Shown here: piece after piece, positions 38,967 to 52,024 of the stretch
Layout of the letters: every line of letters starts with the position of its first letter
How positions within the stretch are numbered: position 1 is the stretch's first letter
Source of the DNA: Pinus tabuliformis
Lineage: Eukaryota; Streptophyta; Pinopsida; Pinales; Pinaceae
Assembly (NCBI GenBank): GCA_031772625.1
Contig: CM062807.1
Coordinates: forward strand, 1,151,691,007-1,151,755,006
Reading direction: 5' to 3'
DNA length: 64,000 nt
The notes under the pieces: generated by a model
The model's database searches: none
What the model saw: the letters and a program-made list of their open reading frames with translations, nothing else
Told to the model about the DNA's origin: nothing
Program-made: the position numbers and the translations under genes

Positions 38967-39261
38967 ATTATTAATATTATTAATGATTTAATGTTTTTAA
39001 AATAAATAATATTAAAATTAATAAATATATTAAATTATTTTGATTGGTTTTATGGCTCAAAACCAGAGGGGTAAAGTATATATGACTTGGTAGACTTAGC
39101 AGTCAAATGGTTGCAAGGTGGGTTCCTTGTCTCACAAACAAGGGGGTCTCATACACCAATTTGGTGTGTGGCTTGGCAGTGACCTTAAAATTGGATAATA
39201 ATAATAACAACAACTAATTGGCATATAAATGATGGAAAATAATGTTTCGACTACATTTACT
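38967..39261. repeat. Left edge of second duplicated block (matches 20507-20870)
   Basis: The AT-rich sequence from 'attattaatattattaatg' through 'ggttttatgg.tcaaaacc' and the AAT/AAC microsatellite matches the region upstream of CRK copy 1. It is interrupted at 39273 by a LINE and resumes at 44764. Confidence 0.75.
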
Positions 39262-39439
39262 AATGTAATTGTAAGGAGCTACCAAATAGATTGCCTCCCA
39301 TTAGAAAAGACCCTAAGGTTGGTTCGCCCTCAGTTTCCACCAAGAAGAATACATAGATTAGATACTGTCCCACTATTGGCATATTGAAATGGCCCTTGTG
39401 CTTCTCAAATGATGGAGCCCCCTCTTTGATCCAAAACGG

Positions 39440-39928
39440 GAGTAGTTGGGTGTTGGACCGATTTGGGTCCACCTACCTAGGTTGTCTCTACACGTTTGGT
39501 CGGAGGATATCTTTATCCACATTGGCAACACACTGGGTACCTATTTGGACCATGATAAGTCTTACACTTCTTCAGGAAACAAATCTATGGCCTGCATACT
39601 AGTTCACCTGGACACCAGAGAAGGCTTGGAGGAAAAAATCACTCTGCACTGGAAGCATTTCACCCACAAACAAACCCTAGACTATGAAGGGGTCCCCTTC
39701 AGGTGCAGAAGGTGTCACAAGGTTGGGCACTTGTATAAGGAATGCCCCCTCGTTTCGTCGGTGACTTCATCATCGGCTAAAGGCACTAAGCATCCACAAT
39801 CTGAAGATCCTCTGGTGGAAGAACAACCTCCTCTCATGACCAGTCTGATGGCTATGGATGGGGACACTTCTCTACCAACTAGTACTGCCTCTCTGCGACC
39901 TTCATCCCCGCCCATGATGAGATCTTGA
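39440..39928 (+). pseudogene. ORF1 remnant of second LINE (DUF4283 / zinc knuckle)
   Basis: The plus-strand frame has the C-terminal half of DUF4283 (WSEDIFIHIGNTLGTYL, LDTREGLEEKITLHW) followed by LDYEGVPFRCRRCHKVGHLY, which holds the start of the CCHC knuckle (C-x2-C-x4-H-x4-C ending in KEC). The N-terminal part is missing or frameshifted. Confidence 0.75.
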
Positions 39929-40377
39929 ACTGTTGCAACGGTTGTTCTCTCCACGGGTACTCTTCCTCCTCTTTGTTCCTCTGTTTCTTTTACATGCACT
40001 GCACAACAAATACATGTTGCATATGCATCCATTGCTTGCATGTCCACTTCCCCTCTTACCTGCCCGCTCGATCTTCCTTCTTCTATTTTCTCTACTACCC
40101 CACCCTCTGTTACTGGAGCTGCCTCCATCACTTCACTTGAACCCTCCGCCATTTCTTGACTTTCTCATCCATATAACATCTACTCCTGGGTATCTATCCC
40201 TCTTGAACCATTTGGCATAGGTCTCTTCTCCCTTCCTATTGAGACCAAACCCTCTTGAGGGCGCCCTTCCAAGATTTCAAGAGCTATCCTTCTTGTCGGG
40301 GTAGATGTGGCCCTAGGCAGACAAGCCACTATTGATAGGGTTCTTAGAGAAAAGAACACCCTTAATCAAGATCATCC

Positions 40378-43300
40378 ATGAAGTGGTTGTCCTTCAACTG
40401 CAGAGGGTTGGCTAGCCCTGCTAAAAAACTAGCCCTCAAGAGGCTCTTGGATTCAGAGCCATCCGAAATTATTTTTTTATAAGAAACTCTCGGGAAGGAA
40501 AAACAATTTGCCTAGACTCTACACACTATGAAGCCTAACTGGTGCTTTCATGCCCTAGATGTCAATGGATGATCCAGGGGTATTGCACTGGGCATTAATA
40601 CTCGATCCATCAATCCTATTTCTGTTTGGGGGGACCTGGATTCCTGGGAATGGATATCTTTTCCTCGGAGATGGGTAGGAACTTCTGTATCATCAATGTC
40701 TACGCACCATATCACAACAGGGTGGAGTTCTGGAACCACCTCTTGCAACTATCCCTGATGAATTCTAATAATCTAATTATGGGTGGAGATCTCAATTTCA
40801 CTATTGGTCATGAGGAATCTTGGGGACATCACACACAACTGGATCCACTATTGGATTATATTGAACACCTCCTGGATTATCATCATATGATTGACATCCC
40901 CATGAAAAAAACACAATTGACATGGAATAATAGGAGAGTTGGTGATGCTGCTTTGGGTAGGAGATTGGATCGCTTTCTCATCAAGGAGGACTTGCTTGGT
41001 ACCCTCAGTAATTATCGCTAATGGGTAGGATTTGGAGGTATCTCTGATCACTCCCCCATTTATCTGGAATTAGTTGGTCCATTACAAAAGCCCAAAGCAC
41101 CTTTCAAGTTCAACTCGACCTGGTTATAGGACCTCGAATATCATGGTCACTGATTTTTGGAGAGATCACCCTCCTTCCCAAGGGCGGAACCTGGAACAAG
41201 GTTTTTGTCAAAACCTCATTCAACTTAAAATTCTCTCCATACAATGGGCCAAATCTAAATGATCCAGAGACGAGTCGATACTATGTTCAATTGAGAACCA
41301 ACTTGCTAACCTTATGGATGACCAAGGTCGGAGTTTCACCTCAACATAAGCCAAATCTACCCTCACCGAGCTGGAGGCCCAGAGGTCCAAGATTCTACGG
41401 GAACGAGAGGAGAATTAGAGACGTAGAAGCAGAGCCATCTGGATAAAGGCAGGGGATGACAATACTAAATTATTCCACAATTATGCCAAAGGAAGGCGGA
41501 ACTATAACACCATTTGGAAAATTCCCACTAATCAAGTTTTTTATGATAGTATGCTCAGACATTCCATCAGCTGGCTCATTTGGGGAATTCACATTTTCAG
41601 CAACTCTTCAAGCCTCCACCTGGGACTTTGCATACAAAAATCATTCACATTGCTAGTCTTTTCCCTCGGTATGTTGACCCTGACATATCTGAAGACCTCA
41701 TTAAACTGATATCTATCGGGGAATTAAAGAGTACCCTGAAATGGTTCAAGAAGGATAAAATTCCAGGCCCCGATGGATAGACTGTAGTATCCTATCTTGC
41801 TTTTTTAAGACTTTAGGCATGTACCTACTCAAGGTTGTAGAGGAATGCAGGATTATAGGGCGCATGTATGAGGCCATCAATTCCACCTTCATTTCCCTCA
41901 TCCCAAAGGTGGATTCCCCCCAATCCTTCAATGATTTTCGGCCCATATCCCTTTGCAACTGCTTATACAAGATTATAGCCAAAATCATTGCCAACCATAT
42001 CAAGCCTATTCTCTCAGCCAACATCTCATCTGAACAGTTTGCATTCCTCCACAATCGACAGATCCATGAGGCCATTGACACAGCACAGGAAGCACTCCAT
42101 TCTATCAAATTGAAGCATCTTAAAGGAGTCATTCTCAAAATCGACCTATCAAAGGCTTTTGATCAAGTCAGTTGGCTCTATCTTAGAATGCTTCTCACAC
42201 ACCTTGGATTCCCCATCTCATTCATCCGATGGATTATGTGTTGCATCTCCACTATCTCCTTTAGTGTACTTATAAATGGATCTACCTCCAACTTCTTCCT
42301 TACTGAGAGGCCTCAGACAAGGTTGCCCACTCTCCCCATTACTTTTCTTGCTTGTCATGGAAGGCCTAAGCAGGATGATCCTACATGAAATAAGAGTTGG
42401 GCGATTACAGGGGCTTAAGATCACTGATCAGTGTATTATATCCCATATTCTATTCGTTGATGATGTGCTTACCTTCCTCAACGGTGGCATCTGAGGCTTC
42501 AATACTTCCTACGACATATGTAACTTTTCAGTACAACTACTGGGATGGAAATCAACAAGCCAAATTCTACCATCACTTTCTCCACTTGCTCTCCTTATTA
42601 ATGCAGACACACTTATCAGAAGTTCCCTTTTCAAAGTCTTCAATTCGATGATGGACTTAAATATTTGGGGTTTCGCATAAAATCCCATGGATACAAAATA
42701 GCTGACTAGACCTGGCTGGTGACCAAGGTGGAAAAAAGGCTACTTAATTGGAACCACCATTTCTTATCCAGAGTTGGGAGGCTTGTTCTTATCAAATCGG
42801 TTTTGGAAGCCACTCTGGTTTAATGGATGTCCCTAGCATGGATTCATCAAGGTATACTATCGATAATCCAAAAGATATGTTGCAAATTTCTATGGAATGG
42901 ACACAAGGAGGTGAATCCATTCGCTTGGGTGAGATAGAGTCATATTGCATTGCCAAAGAAATGGGGAGGATGGGGCTTCAAAGATATACCAACATTTGCA
43001 CATGCTTTAGCTACCAAATTGGGATGGCTTCTCCTAAAATCCAGAATTCCATGGACTGATGTGTTTATCAATAAGTACAGTTGGCCCCTAAACCTAATGG
43101 ATTGGATTCACATTCCAGCTTGGAACAAATAAGGCATCTCTGTCATTTGGAGGGTTGTACTATAAACCCTCCCCACCATAAGGAATGGCCTCACCTAGCG
43201 AATAAATGTTGGAACAACAGACCTGATTGGATTTGATCCATGGATAGGCTATGGCAACTTATATCGACTTCCACCAAAACTTATTATATTCGTAAATGAC

Positions 43301-44600
43301 AGGGGCATATCCATGGTTGCACAAATAGTGCATCAACATAACACTACTATCTTCTTACAAACTTGGAAAGCTACAACCACACTTGGCATTCTAGAACATT
43401 GGATACAGGATTGGGGGAATTACATTAATGCTCTATTTGAATCACATGTTTGCATAACTAATGACGGAGATGATCTCATATGGGCTCTTGCAGCTCACAG
43501 AGTATACTCTCCCAAGGTAGGCTATCCCATTATTCATGTTGCACATAAGCCCCCTGTACTGGAGGGATGGTGGAGAGCACTTTGGAAACTCAAGTCTCCC
43601 CCACGTACTCGTCTCTTTATGTGGAATATCATCATGAAAAAAACTCCAACAGGCATGAACTTGATGAAGAGATCACACTTTGGTCTGACCGGGTGTGTCA
43701 TTTGTCAACAGGACGAGGAATCGAATGATTATCTCTTCCTGTTTTGCACAACTCTACGACACGTTTGGGAGCAAGTCCTCTCCTCCTTAGCCATAACACA
43801 ACATTGGGAAGGGCACAACATCAAGGAGGCATGGAACAGCTAGTGGACAACTTCCCCCAACATGAAGAATCATAATCTCCCCCAGATTATATGCTGGCAC
43901 ACTTGGTTAAGTCGGAACAACATCATCTTTGACAATTTGCAAATTCTGTGGCCTTTGGTAATCACTCAAATCATCAATAATTTCAATGAATTACCAGATA
44001 ATGATCAACCCCCTCCTGCTCTCACTATAACTCCTGAAGCTATCAACCATGACCACCCTTGGGCATACTTCAATGGATCTACCCAAGACTAGGGGTGTGG
44101 GGGGTATTCTTCACCATTTGGCAGACAACCATTCTTTCTGAATCCGCATGGGGTTGAATGTTGGCACAAACAACTTCGTTGAGCTCATCTTGCTTCGACA
44201 CTTATTGTATTTTGCATTGGCACAAAATTGCAGACATATTCAGATCTTTGGGGACTCTAAAATCATCATTAGTTGGTTCAATTGCACATCTGCATGTCAT
44301 GTGCATTCTCTCATAAACATTTTGGATGATGCATTGTAATTAAAATCTCAATTTGAACAGATTTCTTGTCTCCACATTTTTAGGGAGAACAACCACACTG
44401 CGGATGAGCTTTCCAAGGAGGTAATGAATCAACCCAAAGGTCAATGGTTGATTCAAGAACAGAGGGAGGTAGAATTTTCTAGTATTATCACAGGCCGTAC
44501 ATTGACTAGATATAATAGAGGACTGATAGACCCTAATTTTACAGTTTTTAAGATGCAAATATATGAGAAAATTTGCAACGCAAACATTTTGAATTTTTGT
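40378..44600 (+). pseudogene. ORF2 remnant of second LINE (EN-RT-RNase H)
   Basis: It begins with an ATG at 40378 (MKWLSFNCRGLASPAKK), with a TAA-type stop soon after. Endonuclease pieces include NVYAPYHNRVEFW, IMGGDLNFTIG and LTWNNRR (40626-41021). Reverse transcriptase pieces include KDKIPGPDG followed by a stop (41750s), FRPISLCNCLYKIIAKIIA, LKIDLSKAFDQVSW and the catalytic-site variant FVDDVLTFLNGG (42460s). zf-RVT reads CVICQQDEESNDYLFLFC (43690s). RNase H pieces are AYFNGSTQD, NNFVELILLRH and FGDSKIIISW (44070-44290). Frameshifts separate nearly every segment, so no functional product is possible. Confidence 0.85.
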
Positions 44601-44775
44601 ATAAATATTCACTAAACGTGAAGGCATACCCTTAGTGGGTAATTATGTACATAACTATATATTTTGATGGCTATGGCCGTGCATACACCATATGCCATTG
44701 GCATTTAAAGCATGTAAATTTCCATTGATAATAGAAAATTAAGATTTTTCTCAAGGAAAAAAAAATGTAATTGTA

Positions 44776-46289
44776 GTAATTTTTAATAAATAAGATAAAA
44801 ATAATATATATATATATTAAAAATAATAATAACGATTAATAAGCATATAAATGATGGAAAATAATATTTCCACCATATTTACTAATATAATTATAATAAT
44901 ATTTAATAAATAAGATAAAAAATAATTAATTTATTATATAACCACCAATATTATAATAATAATAATAAATAATAAGCATATAAATAATGGAAAATAATAT
45001 TTAACCCATTAATAAATGTAATAATATTTAATAAATGAAATAAAGAACCATAATTAATAATTAACTTATTATATAATATAATATTATATATATATATAAT
45101 TTATATCAAGATATCTATCTCCCAAGAGATCAGCATCTCAACCCGACCACGAAGATGATTCGATTCTTTTATTGAGAAAAATGATTGTAAAAAATATATG
45201 TGTTTTAAAATATGAGAGAAAATTTTGATATGATGATGAGAGTTGCGTAGGGAGAAATATTTCTCCATTCCTCATTTTTATGATGATGATGGTGGTGGTT
45301 AACGTCCACTGAGACCAAATTGGTCTATCGGACCTACAATTTTCTTAATTTTTACTTGTCTGGCTCCTCGTCTTTCTTGGCGAGATTGGTGTTGTAGCTT
45401 TCTTTCTTTTCTCTACGGTCTTCCAACTTCCTTTGTCTTGCATCTCCTTCATCTCTTCTGGTTCTTGGGACATTGGTGTCTTAGCTTCGCGATCTATATT
45501 CAAGTGTTGAATATTTTTCTCCTATATAATTGTTCTTAGTATTTCTTCCAGCCGCCAACTACGTAATGAAGATGCTCACCTAAATATTAATATATTAGGC
45601 ACCCGCGCATCACTCTTCACTTTTGTATTCATTAGTCCATGCCAATTTTCCTTTTCATAATCCATGGCTTCTGAAGGCGACTAAGCCAGTGGAATCTCAA
45701 TCTCAATTACACATTTTTTATTTTTTTCGGATAATAGAGTCAAAGTCCATGCCGTGTATGGCCAGTCTCAAAGTTGCAATTCCAAGACCATGGACCGTGT
45801 AATTCGACAGTGGTTTTTCATTTACTAATAAATACCGACTAGTTTTTTCAAATCCCAATACTGCGTTCCTGTGTTAATGTCGCCTCCTCTCTGGAAGATG
45901 GAAATCCTCTAACTTTACCAGGCGATTAAGGAAGAGCATTGAGCTCCTACATCAACAGGGCGCAGGAAAATAATAGAAATTTTGGTAAGATTTTGATAAA
46001 ATTTAATAAAATTTTTGAAAAATTTAGATTAAAATTATCTAGTTTTGAAAAATTTTGAAAAATTTAGATTAAAATTATCTAATTTTAAAATTTAGATGTC
46101 AAACAATTTTGGAAAATTTAGATTAAAGTTATCCAGTTTTAAGATTTAGATGTCAAACAATTTTGATAATACTAAATTTATTTCATTCTTGAAACAAAAA
46201 AAAAGCCAGATTCGAGCAACTTTTTGCCTTCTGGCACCTTGTTAGACAACGCCCATTTGCAGGCCGTGCCCCGCCCTGCCCTAGGAGCG
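44776..46289. other. AT-rich upstream region of CRK copy 2
   Basis: This matches about 20995-21936. It carries a tatataa at 45523-45529, an extra ~200-bp segment at about 45285-45495 not present before CRK copy 1 (starting after 'tgatgatgatggtggtgg'), and a rearranged form of the inverted repeat at 45610-45845 whose left half is replaced by T-rich sequence. Near 45980-46190 short direct repeats of 'aatttagattaaaattatc' occur. No gene lies here. Confidence 0.6.
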
Positions 46290-46797
46290 ATGGCAAGGAA
46301 GATAAAAGCTTTCATCAACACCATGTCACTTATCGTTAATGTCTGTATATTTATGCGTCTCTCATCTCTGATCCTCACACTAATTTTGTTTGGGATTATT
46401 GTGGGAAAAGCAAATATACAAACTGTAGCGCCTTCTAGAGTCATCTGAACCAGGTTATGGAATTACTGGTTACTAACGTCTATCCCAGTGGATACAATGT
46501 ATCATCTATTGTGGTGGAGGACAACGGAATTTGTTCAGTTTATGGGCTTGTCGAGTGCCGGGGAGATTTAAACCCTTCCGATTGCCAACAGTGCGCATCT
46601 ACGGCGAAATCAAGGCTGCTTCATGGATGCGATAATGATGAACCTGGATTTATTCAACTGGACGGCTGCTTCTTACGTTAGGACAATTTTCAGTTTTATT
46701 CCGAAGAGTTTGAGAGTCACCCAGTAAAAGTTCATTGCAGCCCTACGAACCGCAGTCGGCCACAGCTATCGCCATTAGATGTAAGGAGCATGCTGTT

Positions 46798-47242
46798 TGT
46801 TGGAACTACTACACACCTACATGCAGACTCTTAGTTAGAGCATGTGACTGCATGCAAGATTCCTTTTGCATGTTGGAACTACTACACATCTACATGCAGA
46901 CTTTTAGTTAGAGCATGGGATTGCATGCAAAATTCTTTTTGCATGATTTATTCCTTGATTTACTCCTTGATTTGCTCCTTCTTTAACTCCACAACTGACT
47001 AGTTATCTCCGGAACTTGTTGTAGGTGTTGAGTCTTCTCATTGATCACCACTATAGTCATTACCTTGGGATCTTCACCCAGTAATGCTATATCATGAGCA
47101 TTGTATGAGCATTGTAACATAATTTTCAATTGAATCATTCTTTTCTTCTTTCGATTTTCTTTTAGTGTTTTTGCTCTGCAAAGCTGTGTGTTCAACCTTT
47201 ACTAGCTAGATTCATCTGTGCAGGTTTTCTAACACATTTACA
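46798..47242 (+). repeat. 5' LTR of copia element, with internal 73-bp duplication
   Basis: It begins tgttggaact and ends cacatttaca. The first 73 bp (46798-46870) are repeated with small changes at 46871-46943, so the U3 region is duplicated in tandem; the 3' LTR shows the same. An extra 11-bp copy of 'gagcattgtat' near 47100 distinguishes this LTR. Confidence 0.93.
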
Positions 47243-47334
47243 TGGTATCAGAGCCCACAGGTTGCTAGATAAAGGGCGCACCAGTACTTTATTTTGCAAG
47301 TATTACAGCTTGGAGATCGAAGATTGACAGAAAA

Positions 47335-50300
47335 ATGGAGTTTCCCAAAGCGTCGATCCTAACACCGTACAACTATCATGAATGGAAGGATCAAATGGCT
47401 CGATACCTTCGTCATAAAGGGTTGTACAGGATTACCATGGCTACAGAAGTGGAACCCACTTCAGCCATAGAGAAATCCAAGTACCTCAACCGTATGGATG
47501 AGGCCCACGGATCCATATGCATGTGCATCTCTCCAGAGTTGCAGTTTCATCTATCTGCATGCAATACTCCCAATGAGATTTGGAAAAAGGTTGAAGAGCT
47601 CTGCGGGAAACAGGATGAGATGAAAGGACATCTGCTCGAAGTGGAGCTGCTATCATTGGATCCACGGAACTATGACAGAATTCAAGGTTTCTTCACCAAA
47701 TATAATGATCTATTGCTGCAACTCAAGGGTTGTGGAATTGACAAATCTAAGGAGGAGAGTCGCCAAGTTCTCTCTATTATGTCAAAGCTCGGACCGGAAT
47801 ACTCCGTCTTTGTGTCTACATTTCATTCAGTAAGGCTCGCAACAGGTAAATCCTACACTATGCCTTCTCTCAAAGAATTTATGGAGTCCCTTATTTTTGA
47901 GCAAGATAAACTCATTGGCATGGGGAAAATCAAACCTCCAAAAGCACATGCACTTGCTGTGCATGATGGCAGCCACAATAAAAATCACAGATCTGATTCA
48001 AATCAAAAAAATTAGCAGCAAAAAGACAAAGGAAAAGCGCATTCCCATCCAAAGAAGGAAGGGTACACCAAGCCCTTCAATGACTCCTCTGGCTCGAGAA
48101 ATGAGAAAGGGAAGAAAGGAAACAGATGCACCTACTGTCAAAGAGGATTCCATCCAGAATCCTCTTGCATGAAGAAACAAATTGACCAAATGGCAGAAAT
48201 CCTTCAGAAGCACAACCTTGGGGACCACATCCCTCAGGGCGCCAAGAAGAAAACTGAGGATCCGCCACACGGGAAAGGTAACAATTTTCATGCTTTAGTT
48301 GCAATTAATTCTTCTCCTGATGCATGGATTATAGATTCTGGTGCATCACATCATATGGCTGCTGCAAAGGAAGTTTATTCCTCTTTGGATGCATGCAAAG
48401 GACCTCCCATCCTCATGGGAGATGACTCACCTATTGAGGTCACCGGAAAAGGTAGAGTGGAACTTTTACACGGAAGCTTTGAAGATGTGCCTCATGTTCC
48501 AAAACTTTCGGTAAACTTGCTTTCAATTTATCAGATCACTCATTCCGGCACCGGAAAGAGAGTGGAATTCACTCCAGATGCAGTGAACATATATGATCTA
48601 CATAGCAATGCCAAAATTGCAACTGGTGAGGTAAACAATGGAGCCAGACTGTATACATTTTCTGAATTTATTGAATCTGAATCCTCCTTATTGCTTACAC
48701 ATGTTGATGATAGTAGTAGGCTTTGGCATGAGAGGTTTGGTCACTTAAATTACAGGTATATGCAGCAGCTAAGCAATAATGAAATGGTGGAAGGCTTGCC
48801 AAATATCAGTTTCTCCAAAGGAGTTTGTGAAGGGTGTGTTCTTGGCAAACATCCCAGAGAAAAGTTTGACACCGGCAAGACTCACAGAGCATCCTCTCCT
48901 CTAGATCTGATCCATAGTGATCTCATGGGGCCTTTTTCTCATCCTTCCATCAACAAATCAAGGTATGTGCTTACATTTATTGATGATTTCTCACGGTATA
49001 CTTGGGTGTATCTTCTCAGGAACAAATCTGAAGTTTTTGAGCACTTTGAAGATTTCAAAGCACTAGTTGAGACACAGTGAGAGAGAAAGATCAAAGCCCT
49101 CCGTACAGACAATGGGGGGGAATATGTTAACACAGCACTTCAAAACCTTTGCCTTCAGTCCGGCATACAGTTGCAGTATACAGTTCCATACACTCCGCAA
49201 CAGAACGGAGTTGCTGAGAGAAAGAATCGATCTCTCAAAGAGATGGCTTCATGCATGTTGCATGCCAAGTCACTGCCTCATAAGCTTTGGGCCGAAGCAC
49301 TTAATTGTGCTAACTACATCCAGAACAGGTCTCCTCATAGGTCTGTCAGGGACCAGACCCCCTTTGAGGCTTGGAGCGGCACTAAACCAGAGGTCACTCA
49401 CCTCTGTGTTTTCGGCTCTCAAGCATGGGCCCGGATTCCCTCTGAAAAGAGGAAAGCTCTTGATCCACAGAGCATTGAGTGCATATTTGTTGGATACCCT
49501 GATGGTGTGAAGGGATATCGACTCCTGATTCCCTCTACGGACAAGCTCATCATTGAGCGAAGTGTCAAATTTGAGGAAAGTCTCTCGCATGCACCTCAAG
49601 CGCCGTATGCAGACACTTTTTATCTACCTCATGTCCGAGATGATGACTCAATACATTCAGATGCCGATACAGATCATGCAGATGTCGAGGAAGAGCATGC
49701 AGATGCAAAGACAGAGTCTTCAGATACAAATCTAGTGCATGCAAATGATGATCCACATCCAAGCCCAGATTGGGCTTCCAGCAGTGAATCATATTCCCCT
49801 GTCATAAATCAGAGAACAAGGAGCTTACGTGAGATATATGCACAAGACCAACCAGCTGCTAGAAATGGTCTTGTGGGGGATAATTATGATCTACAGAGGA
49901 CTAGCTCAGAGTTTATTGAGCCTCCTCTTGTCCTCACTGCCACTGAACCATCGCCCTCCTGGCATTGTCATTTGGTTCAGTCTTCTGATCCACAGTCTTA
50001 TGCTGAGGCTGCTGGGCATCCATCTTGGGAGTCCGCCATGGAGGAGGAGTATAACTCCCTCCTCGAGAACCAGACTTGGGATCTGGTCCCCCTTCCTTCA
50101 GGAAGGAAACTTGTCCGATGCAAATGGGTCTACAAGACCAAGAGTGCTGCAGATGGGCAAATCACCAGACGGAAAGCAAGGCTAGTAGCCAAAGGCTTCC
50201 AACAAGTGCATGGCATTGATTATGACGAGACCTTTGCTCCAGTAGCAAAGATGGATTCCATACGCCTTACACTTGCCATTGCAGCTGCCCAGCGGTGGGA

Positions 50301-51411
50301 AGTACATCAGATGGATGTGAAGAATGCCTTTCTTCACGGAGACCTATCTGAGGAGATCTACATGGAGCAGCCACATGGTTTCATTTAGGATTCATCTTTG
50401 GTCTGCAGACTGAAGAAATCTCTCTACGGCCTTAAGCAAGCCCCGAGAGCTTGGTACGCGAAGATGGATTCTTTTCTCTTATCACTAAACTTTGAAAGAT
50501 CCATTGCTACAGTCAAGAGGGCCTTGCATGATAGGTTCTTGATGACGGACATGGGTCCATTATACTTCTTTCTTGGTCTTGAGATCAGCCAGAATGCCAC
50601 AGGCATCAAACTCTCTCAGGCTAAGTATGCACGGGATCTCCTCGAGAGATTTCGCATGACTCACTGCAAGTCAGCACCGACTCCTTTTCTGTCTGGGGTC
50701 CGCCTTGAGGATGGAGGTGACACTCCATTAGTTGACAGCACTCTCTACCGACAGCTAGTGGGGAGCTTATTGTACCTCACCCACTCCAGACCAGATCTCT
50801 CATACGCAGTAGGGGCAGTTTCCAGATACATGCAGGAGCCGCATGAGCTACACTGGAATGCTGCCAAGCGCATCCTCCGATATGTGCAGGGCACCATCAC
50901 CTTCGGGATTCACTATGCAGCAGGCACTGCATTGAATCTCCTTGGCTTCACAGATTCTGATTGGGCGGGAGACAGCATTAATCGCAAGTCCACCTCCGGA
51001 TATTCACTTAGTCTAGGATCTGGCCCTATCTGTTGGTCGAGCAAGAAGCACGCTGTTATTGCTCTCTCTTCAGCTGAGACTGAGTACCGAGGAGTAGTCA
51101 ACATCACCATTCAGGCTCTGTGGCTACAACACTTCCTCACTGAGTTGGGCGTCCAGTTCCACCAGCCCATTGTCATCTGCTGTGACAACCAAAGCACTCT
51201 CAAATTTTGCAGGGATCCAGTACAGCGACAGCGGACGAAGCACATAGAGATCCATATGCACTACATCAGAGACTTAGTACATGATCAGGTCATTGATTTG
51301 CAGTTCTGTCCTTCAGCAGAACAGACTGCAGACATCTTCACCAAGACATTCACTGAGCAGAAGTTTCGCTCTTTGCGTGATCGTCTTGGAGTGAAGGACA
51401 CGATTGCTTAG
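47335..51411 (+). pseudogene. Copia gag-pol polyprotein, three stops and RT core deletion
   Basis: One frame of 1359 codons runs from ATG 47335 to 51411 with stops at 48013 (TAG), 49078 (TGA) and 50386 (TAG) and no frameshift. In order: UBN2-type gag, zinc knuckle CTYCQRGFHPESSC just after the first stop, protease (WIIDSGASHHM), integrase (LWHERFGHLNYRYMQQL zinc-binding, FIDDFSRYTWVYLLRNKSE, then after the TGA LRTDNGGEY and YTPQQNGVAERKN), reverse transcriptase (WDLVPLPSGRKLVRCKWVYK, YGLKQAPRAWY) and RNase H (DWAGDSINRKSTSGY, SSAETEYRG, KHIEIHMHYIRD). Near 50505 the frame jumps from LNFERS to VKRALHDRF, so the YVDD catalytic segment is gone without changing the frame. Confidence 0.93.
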
Positions 51412-51590
51412 CAACTGTATTTTTCTTCCTCTTCTCTTTTGATTACATTGTATTTTGAGGGGGGGTTTTCCCACGAGGTTTTCCCTCTTTCCTCAATTTT
51501 AGTACAAGTTGCACTGTATTTTGGGTGACCTTTGGCCTTAGTTGCCAGGGCCCATTTTCTATTTTTCCCCATAGTGGTGTTCAGGGGGGG

Positions 51591-52024
51591 TGTTGGAACT
51601 ACTACACACCTACATGCAGACTCTTAGTTAGAGCATGTGACTGCATGCAAGATTCCTTTTGCATGTTGGAACTACTACACATCTACATGCAGACTTTTAG
51701 TTAGAGCATGGGATTGCATGCAAAATTCCTTTTGCATGATTTACTCCTTGATTTACTCCTTGATTTTCTCCTTCTTTAACTCCGCAACTGACTAGTTATC
51801 TCCGGAACTTGTTGTAGGTGTTGAGTCTTCTCATTGATCACCACTATAGTCATTACCTTGGGATCTTCACCCAGTAATGCTATATCATGAGCATTGTAAC
51901 ATAATTTTCAATTGAATCATTCTTTTCTTCTTTCGATTTTCTTTTAGTGTTTTTGCTCTGCAAAGCTGTGTGTTCAACCTTTACTAGCTAGATTCATCTG
52001 TGCAGGTTTTCTAACACATTTACA
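51591..52024 (+). repeat. 3' LTR of copia element
   Basis: This 434-bp LTR directly follows the polypurine tract. It has the same tandem duplication at its start and lacks the 11-bp duplication seen in the 5' LTR. Confidence 0.95.

Larger units (their letters stand above)
39274..44763 (+). mobile_element. Decayed L1-type LINE (second LINE)
   Basis: A 5.5-kb non-LTR element is flanked by the 12-bp repeat aatgtaattgta (39262-39273 and 44764-44775) and ends in an A-rich run (aaggaaaaaaaaa). The order is the same as in the intact LINE: zinc-knuckle ORF1, endonuclease, reverse transcriptase, zf-RVT, RNase H. Many stops and frameshifts interrupt all parts. ORF1 lacks a clear start and the N-terminal part of its DUF4283 domain, so the element is probably 5' truncated. 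Its proteins differ enough from those of the first LINE to belong to another subfamily. The pre-insertion sequence equals the AT-rich block upstream of CRK copy 1. Confidence 0.85.
46798..52024 (+). mobile_element. Ty1/copia LTR retrotransposon in exon 1 of CRK copy 2
   Basis: The element is 5.2 kb, with LTRs of 445 bp (46798-47242) and 434 bp (51591-52024), a Met-tRNA primer-binding site tggtatcagagc at 47243-47254, a polypurine tract caggggggg at about 51582-51590, and a 5-bp target duplication ctgtt (46793-46797, 52025-52029). The LTRs differ by about four substitutions and one 11-bp indel, so insertion is fairly recent. The polyprotein lies in one frame but has three stops and lacks the catalytic core of reverse transcriptase. 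It is non-autonomous. Confidence 0.96.
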
